Positions 53,977-61,475 of a stretch of DNA of 61,475 bases are shown here, piece after piece. The stretch's first letter is position 1; every line of letters begins with the position of its first letter. Under the pieces are notes generated by a model. It was not told where the DNA came from and did not search any database. It saw only the letters and a list, made by a program, of their open reading frames with translations. The position numbers were made by a program, and so were the translations under genes. Source of the DNA: Planctobacterium marinum (GTDB lineage: Bacteria > Pseudomonadota > Gammaproteobacteria > Enterobacterales > Alteromonadaceae); contig NZ_JAJEWQ010000002.1 of the NCBI RefSeq assembly GCF_020687805.1, positions 913,159-974,633 on the forward strand, written 5' to 3'.

Positions 53977-54197
53977 GTTCGAAGCTCGGATAAATCTGGC
54001 CCTTTCGCGAGATAAGCTGAAAGCGCAGGAAAAACCTGAAGATTGGCAACAAGGATGTTGCCCAAGTCAATGCTGGCACACGGAAGTGCCATCATTGACG
54101 GTCTTCGGGTTCTGCGATTGAGGCTTATGTTGTCTCGCGTCCGGGCCAAAAGGGGGTTGAAGGGGATCTCCCCTTCGAAGAAGCAACATCATAGAAC
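53977..54197 (+). repeat. Structured repeat, copy B
   Basis: This 221-base unit folds into nested stems. TGGCCC/GGGCCA and CGCGAGA/TCTCGCG form the outer part. AACCTGAAGAT (54033-54043) with GTCTTCGGGTT (54101-54111) encloses two hairpins: GGCAAC/GTTGCC (54045-54062) and GTCAATG..GGCAC/GTGCC..CATTGAC (54066-54099). It is a direct repeat of copy C. Confidence 0.85.
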
Positions 54198-54326
54198 CAA
54201 ATTTGAAGATCAGCATCCATCTTCAAATTGGTAAATTCCAGCGACAGATATACGGTAACCCCTGCCTTCTGGCAATAACCGCCACAATACTCATTTTGAA
54301 TTCCTCAAAACCCTATACCTCTATCA

Positions 54327-54542
54327 GTTCGAAGTTCGGACTAATCTGGCCCTTTCGCGAGATATGCTGAGAGGGCAGGAAAAACCTGAAGATTGGCAAC
54401 AAGGATCTTGCCCAAGTCAATGCCAGCGCAGGGAAGCGCTATCATTGACGGTCTTCCAGTTCTGACCTTGAGGCTTATGTTGTCTCGCGTCAGGGCCAAA
54501 GGGGGTTGAAGGGGACCGCCCTTTCGAAAAAACATCAGAGAA
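54327..54542 (+). repeat. Structured repeat, copy C
   Basis: This copy aligns with B over its full length in the same orientation. In the inner hairpin the stem AGCGC/GCGCT (54425-54429 with 54436-54440) replaces GGCAC/GTGCC of copy B. Two pairs changed on both sides, so pairing is kept. Confidence 0.85.
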
Positions 54543-54610
54543 CTAATGTAGAAGCTTCGCACCCTTCTTTAAACCTGGTATTGCCGAAATTACGGCCAAA
54601 TTGCAGACAC

Positions 54611-54637
54611 AAAAAAACGCGCCGAAGCGCGTTTTTT
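54611..54637. terminator. Terminator, bidirectional, after bamD
   Basis: AAAAAACGCGC and GCGCGTTTTTT enclose a CGAA tetraloop just downstream of the bamD stop on the minus strand. The A and T tracts allow function in both directions. Confidence 0.88.
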
Positions 54638-54661
54638 AATATCTGTTTAGCAGAATAAAAC

Positions 54662-55429
54662 TTATCCCAACAAGTCACTATTGGGATAGTTTAGCCTCAG
54701 GGTTTCCATGGCATTATTTTTCAGTTCTTCCAGGCCCAGTAAATCGTAACATTCCACCATAATTTCCAGTGCGGTTTGCACATGCACGGTATCGGAGAAG
54801 TTTTCCACTATGTACTGACCTCTGTTAGCAGCTGCCACATAGGCTTCGCGCTTTATGTAATACCGGGCGATAGCTAATTCATAGCGGGCCAGGCGATCTT
54901 TAATAAACACCATACGCTTTTTAGCGTCAGCGGCATATTTGCTTTCGGGAAACTTAAAGATCAAATTGTTGAAGTCATTAAAGGCTTCGCGTGCTTTGGA
55001 TGTATCTCTGTCGGCGCGATCTAAATTAAAAATCTCCTGAAAGAAATTTTTATCAAACTCCATATTCACGATGCCCCGCATGTAATAGGCGTAGTCTACA
55101 TCTGAATGGTTGGGGTTTAGTCGGGTGAAACGATCAATAGTCGCCAAGGCTTCATCATTTTTACCGGATTTAAAATACGAATAAATCAGATCCAGTTGCA
55201 CCTGACTGGAAAATGGGCCAAATGGATAACGGGAGTCCAGGGCACTTAAAATGGTTGCGGCGTTACTGTAGTTACCAATTTCCATTGCGGCTTTGGCATC
55301 TTCATATAATGCTTCTGCACCTTTGTTAGCAATTGCCAATTCTTCATCATCCGGGGAAGACGAACAGGCGGCCAGTACAGCAGTGAATAACAACGAAATG
55401 AGAGCGCGTCTAAAATTTGTTCGAGTCAT
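54662..55429 (-). CDS. bamD: Outer-membrane protein assembly factor BamD
   Basis: BamD is the essential TPR lipoprotein of the BAM complex that inserts beta-barrel proteins. The start at 55429 gives MTRTNFRRALISLLFTAVLAAC with lipobox LAAC. The open frame extends eight codons more. TPR helices are visible, such as EALYEDAKAAMEIGNYSNAATILSALDSRYPFGPFSSQVQLDLIY and DYAYYMRGIVNMEFD. It is divergent from rluD, the usual neighbour of this gene. Confidence 0.96.
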   Translation of the reverse strand: MTRTNFRRALISLLFTAVLAACSSSPDDEELAIANKGAEALYEDAKAAMEIGNYSNAATILSALDSRYPFGPFSSQVQLDLIYSYFKSGKNDEALATIDRFTRLNPNHSDVDYAYYMRGIVNMEFDKNFFQEIFNLDRADRDTSKAREAFNDFNNLIFKFPESKYAADAKKRMVFIKDRLARYELAIARYYIKREAYVAAANRGQYIVENFSDTVHVQTALEIMVECYDLLGLEELKNNAMETLRLNYPNSDLLG

Positions 55430-55626
55430 ATAAAATTTTATCTTGTTGTGCATTTAATTCGGGTCGCGTTTAGCGTCGACCGGCAATACTATACGATTCC
55501 CGTGCTGATAAGAACAATTAACTGCTATAAAAGTTCCGAATTCTGGTAACATAACGCTAATTTTTTGAACCTGAGCTGAAGGCTGTAACAGGTTTTCACA
55601 CACATGAGTTTATTTAGGAAATTCTT

Positions 55627-56595
55627 TTGCAAGTTGTATCGTTAAGTGCCGAATTAGAACTTCAACATGCCGGGCTGCGTCTGGATCAATGTCTGGCCGA
55701 ATGTTTTGATGATTTTTCTCGTTCGCGATTAAAAAACTGGATATTAGAAGGCAATGTCAAAGTCGATGGGCAGGTTGTCATTACTCCAAGGCTGAAAATG
55801 AAAGGCATTGAAGTGCTTGAACTGGAAGCACAGGTAGAAGATGAGGTTGGATATCAACCTGAAGATCTGCCAATTAACGTGGTGTATGAAGATGACGATA
55901 TCATCATCGTGAATAAACCTGTGGGTTTAGTCGTGCATCCCGGTGCAGGAAATCAGTCCGGTACTTTGTTAAACGCACTACTTTATCATTACCCTGATAT
56001 TTCAGTGGTGCCCCGTGCCGGTATTGTACATCGTCTTGATAAGGACACCTCCGGCTTAATGGTAGTGGCGAAAAATATTGCAGCCCATACGCAACTGGTT
56101 ACCCAATTGCAGGCCAGAGAAATAAGCCGTGAATATGAAGCGGTTGCCATTGGGGCAATGGTGGGTGGCGGTACGGTAGATAAACCTATTGGCCGACACA
56201 GTACCAAGCGCGTGGCAATGGCCGTTAAAGAAATGGGCAAAGAGGCGGTTACCCATTATCGCGTTATTGAGCGGTTTCGCGAACATACCCATCTCAGGTT
56301 AAAGCTGGAAACTGGCCGTACTCACCAAATTCGCGTCCACATGGATTACATTAAACACAGCCTGGTGGGCGATCAGCTTTATGGCATTGGCTTGAAGTTG
56401 CCAAAAAGTGCGACAGAGCAGTTAACAGAACAGCTCAGAGGATTCAGACGTCAGGCCTTGCATGCTGTGCAGTTGGGTTTATTCCATCCGTTAACCGGTG
56501 AGTGGATGAGTTGGCAGGCACCGTTACCAGACGACATCAAAGCACTGCTGGTGGCTCTGCGGGAAGACACCGAAGCCTTTGATGAGTTTGCGTAA
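55627..56595 (+). CDS. rluD: 23S rRNA pseudouridine synthase RluD
   Basis: RluD makes pseudouridines 1911, 1915 and 1917 in helix 69 of 23S rRNA. An N-terminal S4 domain (LRLDQCLAECFDDFSRSRLKNWILEGNVKVDG) precedes the catalytic domain with GIVHRLDKDTSGLMVVAK, whose aspartate is the nucleophile. ETGRTHQIRVHMDYI follows. It starts at TTG 55627 behind TTAGGAAA and is followed 12 bases later by pgeF. The RlmH enzyme encoded elsewhere in this window acts on the same helix 69 after RluD. Confidence 0.97.
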   Translation: MQVVSLSAELELQHAGLRLDQCLAECFDDFSRSRLKNWILEGNVKVDGQVVITPRLKMKGIEVLELEAQVEDEVGYQPEDLPINVVYEDDDIIIVNKPVGLVVHPGAGNQSGTLLNALLYHYPDISVVPRAGIVHRLDKDTSGLMVVAKNIAAHTQLVTQLQAREISREYEAVAIGAMVGGGTVDKPIGRHSTKRVAMAVKEMGKEAVTHYRVIERFREHTHLRLKLETGRTHQIRVHMDYIKHSLVGDQLYGIGLKLPKSATEQLTEQLRGFRRQALHAVQLGLFHPLTGEWMSWQAPLPDDIKALLVALREDTEAFDEFA

Positions 56596-56607
56596 TCAAT
56601 AAAATTC

Positions 56608-57315
56608 ATGTCCCATTATCTTATTCCTGAATGGCCGGCACCGGATTCGGTTAAGGCCATTTCTACATTGCGCACCGGTGGTGTAAGCCTTGCGCCTTTT
56701 GCATCGCAAAACCTGGGCTTACATGTGGGTGATGTCGCGGAGTCTGTGCAGCAAAATCGCAATAATTTACCATGCCCCGAACAGCCCGTATGGCTCAATC
56801 AGGTGCACGGCACTGATATCCTCGAACTCAACCATCAGTTAATTGTAAACAACACGGCAGATGGTAGTTACACCCGTGCTAAGCAGCGAGTTTGCGTGGT
56901 GATGACGGCAGATTGTTTGCCTGTATTGCTCACTGATACCGCTGGCAGCTTTGTGGCTGCGCTACATTGTGGTTGGCGGGGTTTGGCTGGTGGGATACTA
57001 GAGAAATTAATACAAACTATTACGCCTGAAGGGCAGGTGTTAGCCTGGTTGGGGCCCGCAATTGGACCGCAAGCCTTTGAGGTGGGAGGCGAAGTCCGCG
57101 AGGCGTTTGCCCCACAGCAAGATGCATTCAAGCCTATATCGGATGATAAATATCTGGCCGACATATTTGCAATAGCAACCATGAAGCTTAATGCCTGCGG
57201 CGTTCATCAGGTGTATGCCAGCGGGCTTTGTACCTATTCTGATGAATCTCGCTTTTTCAGTTATCGCAGAGATGGACAAACCGGAAGAATGGCAACACTT
57301 ATCTGGTTGCAATAA
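56608..57315 (+). CDS. pgeF: Polyphenol oxidase/laccase-domain protein PgeF (YfiH)
   Basis: YfiH/PgeF removes wrongly incorporated amino acids from peptidoglycan precursors and has purine nucleoside-type activity in relatives. The 235-residue product has WLNQVHGTDILEL, VVMTADCLPVLLTD, ALHCGWRGLAGGILEK and the end DESRFFSYRRDGQTGRMATLIWL. The His-Cys-His zinc site lies in these motifs. It is cotranscribed with rluD. Confidence 0.95.
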   Translation: MSHYLIPEWPAPDSVKAISTLRTGGVSLAPFASQNLGLHVGDVAESVQQNRNNLPCPEQPVWLNQVHGTDILELNHQLIVNNTADGSYTRAKQRVCVVMTADCLPVLLTDTAGSFVAALHCGWRGLAGGILEKLIQTITPEGQVLAWLGPAIGPQAFEVGGEVREAFAPQQDAFKPISDDKYLADIFAIATMKLNACGVHQVYASGLCTYSDESRFFSYRRDGQTGRMATLIWLQ

Positions 57316-57356
57316 CTCCTGTCATCACAATTGCATTATTTTTAGTTAAATCTATT

Positions 57357-57385
57357 CTTGAATCTGTGCCCGGCAAACCCATCTA
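57357..57385 (+). promoter_or_regulatory. Heat-shock (sigma-32) promoter of clpB
   Basis: CTTGAA (57357-57362), a 15-base spacer and CCCATCTA (57378-57385) match the sigma-32 consensus of CTTGAA and CCCCAT-T. The site lies 32 bases before the clpB start. Confidence 0.75.
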
Positions 57386-57416
57386 GTTCTGTAGTTAGTA
57401 TTATTCGGAAGTAAGA

Positions 57417-60002
57417 ATGAGATTAGATCGCTTAACCAGTAAATTTCAGGTCGCTATATCTGATGCGCAATCCCTCGCGTTAGGACGGGATCATCAATAC
57501 ATCGAGCCTGTTCATATCATGATGGCCCTCATGAATCAGGAAGGCAGTACCGTTAAATTATTAATGGAAGCCGCTGGCGTCAACGTTAATAGTCTGCGTT
57601 CTGTACTTGCTGAAGCACTTGATAAGTTACCACGCGTCTCCGGCATCGGTGGTGATGTCCAGCTTTCCAAGGAAGCGGTTGTCACATTGAACTTGTGCGA
57701 TAAGGTGGCGCAAAAACGCAAAGATGATTACATCACCTCGGAGATATTTGTTTTGGCGGCCACCAAAGAGCCGGGCAAATTGGGTGAGTTATTGCGTAAG
57801 TTGGGTGCTACTGAACAAAATATCGAGGCGGCCATCGAGAAATTACGTGGCGGTCAAAAAGTGACTGATCCCAATGCCGAAGATGTCAGACAGGCATTGG
57901 AAAAGTACACCACCGACCTGACACTCAGAGCGGAGCAGGGCAAGCTGGACCCGGTAATAGGGCGCGATGAGGAAATTCGTCGCACTATCCAGGTATTGCA
58001 GCGCCGTACCAAAAATAACCCGGTATTAATTGGTGAACCAGGCGTAGGTAAAACCGCCATTGTGGAAGGCCTGGCCCAACGCATCATTAATGCAGAAGTG
58101 CCTGAGGGGCTAAAGCACAAGCGCGTTTTGTCACTGGACATGGGCGCGCTGGTGGCGGGTGCTAAGTACCGCGGCGAATTCGAGGAACGCTTAAAAGCGG
58201 TTTTATCTGAGTTAGCCAAAGAAGAAGGCAATGTCATCCTATTTATTGATGAGTTGCACACTATGGTGGGAGCCGGTAAAGGCGGCGAAGGGGCTATGGA
58301 TGCCGGGAACATGCTTAAACCCGCGCTGGCACGCGGTGAATTGCACTGCGTGGGTGCCACCACTTTGGATGAATACCGCAAATACATTGAAAAAGATGCC
58401 GCCCTGGAACGTCGCTTCCAGAAAGTATTGGTGGAAGAGCCCACAGTGGAAGACACCATTGCCATACTGCGTGGTTTAAAAGAACGCTATGAATTACACC
58501 ATTCGGTAGATATTACCGATCCGGCTATTGTTGCAGCCGCAGCCTTATCCCATCGTTATATCAGTGACCGTCAGTTGCCAGATAAAGCAATAGATTTGAT
58601 TGACGAAGCGGCATCCCGTATTCGTCTGCAGATTGATTCAAAACCAGAGGATATGGATCGTCTGGAACGCAAAATCATTCAGTACAAACTGGAAGAACAG
58701 GCGCTCTCCAAAGAAACCGATGAAGCCAGCTTCAAGCGCCTCGCGGCCATGGAATTGGAACGCGAGAAGCTGGAAAACACGCTGGCAGAGCTGGAAAAAG
58801 TGTGGTCAGCAGAAAAAGTGGCCATGCAGGGTGCGCAACACATCAAACAAGAGCTTGAACAGGCAAAACTGGATCTGGAAATTGCTCGTCGTGCCCAGGA
58901 CCTGAACAGAATGTCTGAATTGCAATATGGTCGTATTCCTGAGCTGGAACAAAAACTGGACTTTGCTAACCTGTCCGAGAAGCAACAGCATTCTACCTTG
59001 CTAAGGAATAAAGTAACTGACGTTGAAATAGCAGATGTGCTGTCACGCTGGACCGGCATACCAGTGAATAAAATGCTGGAAGGCGAAAAAGAAAAGTTAT
59101 TGCAAATGGAAGAGCAATTGCATTCCCGGGTTATCGGTCAACAACAGGCTGTCGGCGTGGTGTCCAATGCAATTCGTCGTTCCAGAGCCGGGTTGTCTGA
59201 TCCTAATCGCCCCATAGGTTCGTTTTTATTTTTGGGGCCCACCGGTGTCGGTAAAACTGAGCTGTGCAAAGCACTGGCTGAGTTTATGTTCGATACTGAA
59301 AATGCCATGGTGCGCATAGATATGTCTGAGTTTATGGAAAAACACTCAGTTGCCCGACTGGTAGGCGCGCCCCCCGGATATGTCGGGTATGATGAAGGCG
59401 GTTATCTGACCGAAGCGGTAAGACGTAAACCTTATTCGGTTATTCTCCTGGATGAAGTGGAAAAAGCCCACCCTGATGTCTTCAATATTTTATTGCAATT
59501 GTTAGATGATGGTCGCCTGACAGATGGTAAAGGGCGCACAGTTGACTTCAAAAATACTGTGGTGATCATGACCAGCAACCTGGGCTCAGATCTGATTCAG
59601 GAACAGCATCTGGAAAAAGACTACGAGCAAATGAAAACTACAGTCATGGAAGTGGTTGCTGACCATTTCCGTCCGGAATTTATTAACCGTATCGATGATA
59701 CCGTGGTATTCCACCCGCTAGGCAAGTCACATATTAAGTCGATAGCGTCTATTCAGTTGCAGCACTTGCATAAGCGACTGGTGGAACAGGAGATGACCTT
59801 AGAGGTCACGGACGCGGCGTTAGCGAAAATTTCAGAAGCTGGATTCGATGCAGTGTTTGGCGCGCGCCCACTGAAAAGGGCGATTCAACAGGAAATTGAG
59901 AACCCATTGGCGCAACGATTATTGTCAGGTGATTTTAAAAAAGGTGACAATATTACAGTGGATGTTGACGGTGAAAACCTGACTTTCAATGCAAACGCCT
60001 AA
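57417..60002 (+). CDS. clpB: ATP-dependent disaggregase ClpB
   Basis: ClpB rescues aggregated proteins together with DnaK. The 861-residue protein has the N-terminal Clp repeat domain. AAA module 1 carries Walker [11 protein letters not shown] near residue 205 and [18 protein letters not shown] coiled-coil M domain spans about residues 410-525. AAA module 2 has [14 protein letters not shown] near 605 and [15 protein letters not shown]. The length and absence of a ClpP-binding loop fit ClpB, not ClpA. It has its own heat-shock promoter and a terminator. Confidence 0.99.
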   Translation: MRLDRLTSKFQVAISDAQSLALGRDHQYIEPVHIMMALMNQEGSTVKLLMEAAGVNVNSLRSVLAEALDKLPRVSGIGGDVQLSKEAVVTLNLCDKVAQKRKDDYITSEIFVLAATKEPGKLGELLRKLGATEQNIEAAIEKLRGGQKVTDPNAEDVRQALEKYTTDLTLRAEQGKLDPVIGRDEEIRRTIQVLQRRTKNNPVLIGEPGVGKTAIVEGLAQRIINAEVPEGLKHKRVLSLDMGALVAGAKYRGEFEERLKAVLSELAKEEGNVILFIDELHTMVGAGKGGEGAMDAGNMLKPALARGELHCVGATTLDEYRKYIEKDAALERRFQKVLVEEPTVEDTIAILRGLKERYELHHSVDITDPAIVAAAALSHRYISDRQLPDKAIDLIDEAASRIRLQIDSKPEDMDRLERKIIQYKLEEQALSKETDEASFKRLAAMELEREKLENTLAELEKVWSAEKVAMQGAQHIKQELEQAKLDLEIARRAQDLNRMSELQYGRIPELEQKLDFANLSEKQQHSTLLRNKVTDVEIADVLSRWTGIPVNKMLEGEKEKLLQMEEQLHSRVIGQQQAVGVVSNAIRRSRAGLSDPNRPIGSFLFLGPTGVGKTELCKALAEFMFDTENAMVRIDMSEFMEKHSVARLVGAPPGYVGYDEGGYLTEAVRRKPYSVILLDEVEKAHPDVFNILLQLLDDGRLTDGKGRTVDFKNTVVIMTSNLGSDLIQEQHLEKDYEQMKTTVMEVVADHFRPEFINRIDDTVVFHPLGKSHIKSIASIQLQHLHKRLVEQEMTLEVTDAALAKISEAGFDAVFGARPLKRAIQQEIENPLAQRLLSGDFKKGDNITVDVDGENLTFNANA

Positions 60003-60021
60003 GGAATTATTCTCTTAATCT

Positions 60022-60052
60022 AAAAGCATCAACCTGGTTGGTGCTTTTTTAT
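60022..60052 (+). terminator. Rho-independent terminator after clpB
   Basis: AAAGCATCAACC and GGTTGGTGCTTT pair with one G-T pair and a tiny loop. A T-rich run follows, 20 bases after the clpB stop. Confidence 0.85.
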
Positions 60053-60114
60053 TTTTACTTCTGTTAATAACCCTGTGTTTTTGTGCTATTTTCTCTGTCT
60101 ACTTGGAGGAATGA

Positions 60115-60948
60115 ATGACAGAAACAAAAAAGAAAGGCATTTACCTGTTGCCTAATCTTCTCACCACAGCTGGTATCTTCTCAGGATTTTATGCTGTTGT
60201 TGCTTCAATGAATGGACAGTTTATCTCTGCAGCCGTTGCCGTATTTATTGCCATGATCTTTGATGGACTGGATGGCCGGGTCGCCCGGATGACCAATACC
60301 CAAAGTGAATTTGGTGCTGAATATGATTCAATGGCAGATATGGTTTCTTTTGGTATGGCGCCAGCGTTAATAGCGTACAACTGGGCTTTGTCCGGACTCA
60401 ATAAATTGGGTTGGTTAGCCGCATTTATTTATGTTGCCGGTGCTGCCTTAAGGCTGGCTCGCTTCAACACAACCGTAGAAACTGCGGATAAACGCTTCTT
60501 TCAGGGGCTGCCAAGCCCATCTGCTGCAGCACTGGTAGCCGGCATGGTTTGGGTCGGTGAAGAATACCAGGTAAAAGAGGTGTTCAATCTGGCATTTGTC
60601 GAGGTGCTGGTATGTTTGATTACTGCCGCCGCCGGAATTTTGATGGTGAGTAATTTCAAATATAATTCATTTAAAGAAGTAAACTGGCATGGCAAAGTGC
60701 CTTTCGTTGCCTTGTTACTGGTTTGTGTCGTATTCATCATTGTGGCAACAGAGCCATCTTTAGTTTTATTTCTGGTCTTCGCCCTATACACAGTCGCCGG
60801 GCCCATCAATACCTTTCGAACTGTAGACAAGGTTAAGTTGGAGCACGTCCTGGGTGATGCGGAAGAAGGCGATGCTGATTTTAAAGAATCAAAGCCCGCA
60901 GAGGTAACAGACAGTAACCAGGATAAAAAACAGAGCGAAGGCAGTTAA
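60115..60948 (+). CDS. pssA: CDP-diacylglycerol-serine O-phosphatidyltransferase
   Basis: PssA makes phosphatidylserine, the precursor of phosphatidylethanolamine. The 277-residue membrane protein shows the CDP-alcohol phosphotransferase motif DGLDGRVARMTNTQSEFGAEYDSMADMVSFG. Several transmembrane helices follow, plus a polar acidic C-terminal tail. It is the membrane-integral type, not the peripheral E. coli type. The start follows GGAGGAATGA. A terminator lies at 60973-61003. Confidence 0.94.
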   Translation: MTETKKKGIYLLPNLLTTAGIFSGFYAVVASMNGQFISAAVAVFIAMIFDGLDGRVARMTNTQSEFGAEYDSMADMVSFGMAPALIAYNWALSGLNKLGWLAAFIYVAGAALRLARFNTTVETADKRFFQGLPSPSAAALVAGMVWVGEEYQVKEVFNLAFVEVLVCLITAAAGILMVSNFKYNSFKEVNWHGKVPFVALLLVCVVFIIVATEPSLVLFLVFALYTVAGPINTFRTVDKVKLEHVLGDAEEGDADFKESKPAEVTDSNQDKKQSEGS

Positions 60949-60972
60949 ACCTGTTTTATATCGTTAATCCAT

Positions 60973-61003
60973 AAAAAGCCGTCTGAAAGACGGCTTTTTT
61001 GTT
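60973..61003 (+). terminator. Rho-independent terminator after pssA
   Basis: AAAAAGCCGTC and GACGGCTTTTTT form a strong stem with a short loop and a T tract. Confidence 0.92.
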
Positions 61004-61101
61004 GTTTAAATATACAGATCTCAATTAACTATCTGTTTTTTATGGATAAAATCGAATTAGAAGACTTCAGATAAAATAACTATTAATTTCTTAAATAGCG
61101 C

Positions 61102-61129
61102 TTGCAATCGCAAATTATCTGCTTATAAT
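61102..61129 (+). promoter_or_regulatory. rRNA operon promoter, upstream
   Basis: TTGCAA (61102-61107), a 16-base spacer and TATAAT (61124-61129) are followed by a GCGCGCC discriminator. The G/C-rich discriminator is typical of growth-rate-controlled rrn promoters. Confidence 0.7.
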
Positions 61130-61216
61130 GCGCGCCACATTGAGTTGAACAGCTCAAGTCCAGGTTCTCAGAACTTAGATTTGAAAAGAAAGTTAAAATT
61201 TTTTTAGAAAAAAAGA

Positions 61217-61244
61217 TTGACACTGTAACTCAACAGCGTAGAAT
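61217..61244 (+). promoter_or_regulatory. rRNA operon promoter, downstream
   Basis: TTGACA (61217-61222), a 16-base spacer and TAGAAT (61239-61244) are preceded by an A/T-rich UP-like element. GCGCCTCC follows, about 197 bases before the 16S start. Confidence 0.75.
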
Positions 61245-61354
61245 GCGCCTCCGCTTCGGGAGATAAACGAAGAAGCTAACAAAAACAAGTTAGCAACGGT
61301 CGAAACACTGCATTCATCCGTGAATGGTTTCGACACTCGTACATCCGTGTACAT

Positions 61355-61367
61355 CGTTCTTTAACAA
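61355..61367 (+). promoter_or_regulatory. boxA antitermination element of the rrn leader
   Basis: GTTCTTTAACAAT matches the conserved boxA (TGCTCTTTAACAA), which loads the Nus antitermination complex before 16S rRNA. Confidence 0.8.
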
Positions 61368-61440
61368 TCAGCAATAAGACAATCTGTGTGGGCATCGATT
61401 GATTTTGATGTCGACCCAAAAAATTTATATATTCGATTTT

Positions 61441-61475
61441 AATTGAAGAGTTTGATCATGGCTCAGATTGAACGC
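61441..61475 (+). rRNA. 16S ribosomal RNA, 5' end only
   Basis: The last 35 bases, starting AATTGAAGAGTTTGATCATG, are the universal 5' end of bacterial 16S rRNA and include the 27F primer region. The gene continues beyond the window. Confidence 0.98.

Noticed and set aside
53844-54149. Open frame encoding RNISLNRRTRRPS-like protein across repeat B, with a similar frame in repeat C (54341-54562)
   Set aside because: The frames coincide with the palindromic repeats, have no ribosome site and share residues only because the DNA repeats are related.
57854-58465. 203-codon minus-strand frame opposite clpB
   Set aside because: It is a Ser/Pro-rich shadow of the strongly coding clpB strand with no ribosome site.

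Overview
The window looks like the chromosome of a marine gammaproteobacterium of the Alteromonadales (an Alteromonas/Paraglaciecola/Aliiglaciecola-type organism). The evidence is the conserved order leuS-lptE-holA-rsfS-rlmH-mrdA-rodA-mltB-rlpA-dacA-ybeD-lipB-lipA, the pairs pnp/nlpI, bamD/rluD/pgeF/clpB and the rrn leader. The genus assignment is inference. No database search was possible.

Layout. 1-84 is the 3' part of a tRNA-Ser(GGA). 324-7841 holds a secreted phosphoesterase, a secreted endonuclease I, pnp, a DUF1244 gene, nlpI and a TPR/Sel1-like lipoprotein with a metalloprotease-like motif, then a hotdog thioesterase (7931-8389). About 8426-27761 is a Tn7-like transposon inserted between the convergent thioesterase and lipA genes. 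It carries an orphan RES-domain toxin, tnsA-tnsB-tnsC-tniQ, a four-gene operon around a QueC-like enzyme, an OGG-type DNA glycosylase with a divergent HTH regulator, a complete three-gene pPIWI-RE system (REase, DinG-like helicase, PIWI-like protein), and a tnsE-like gene at the far end in the opposite orientation. 27765-41039 is the cell-wall/lipoate/leuS block, all on the minus strand. 41226-49926 holds a Lon-like protease and an ECF sigma/ChrR anti-sigma pair. The pair is linked to a divergent NTF2/FAD-oxidase/DUF1365 operon by a shared promoter motif. 49927-54661 is gene-poor and repeat-rich: several copies of a roughly 200-bp structured palindromic repeat flank a small array of integron-type gene cassettes without an integrase. 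54662-60948 is bamD, rluD, pgeF, clpB and pssA, and the window ends at the first bases of a 16S rRNA gene behind two rRNA-type promoters.

How the parts fit. The transposon is the most interesting region. It combines a targeted-transposition machine with two conflict modules: pPIWI-RE, and an apparently undescribed nucleobase-centred cassette (Ser/Gly-tailed small protein, PfkB kinase fused to a 2-deoxyribosyltransferase, QueC-like ligase, SagB/nitroreductase-like oxidoreductase). Its transposase gene tnsB carries an in-frame amber codon 40 codons before its probable natural end, so the element may be immobilised or depend on readthrough. The cassette array and the structured repeats mark a second plastic region near 50-54.6 kb.
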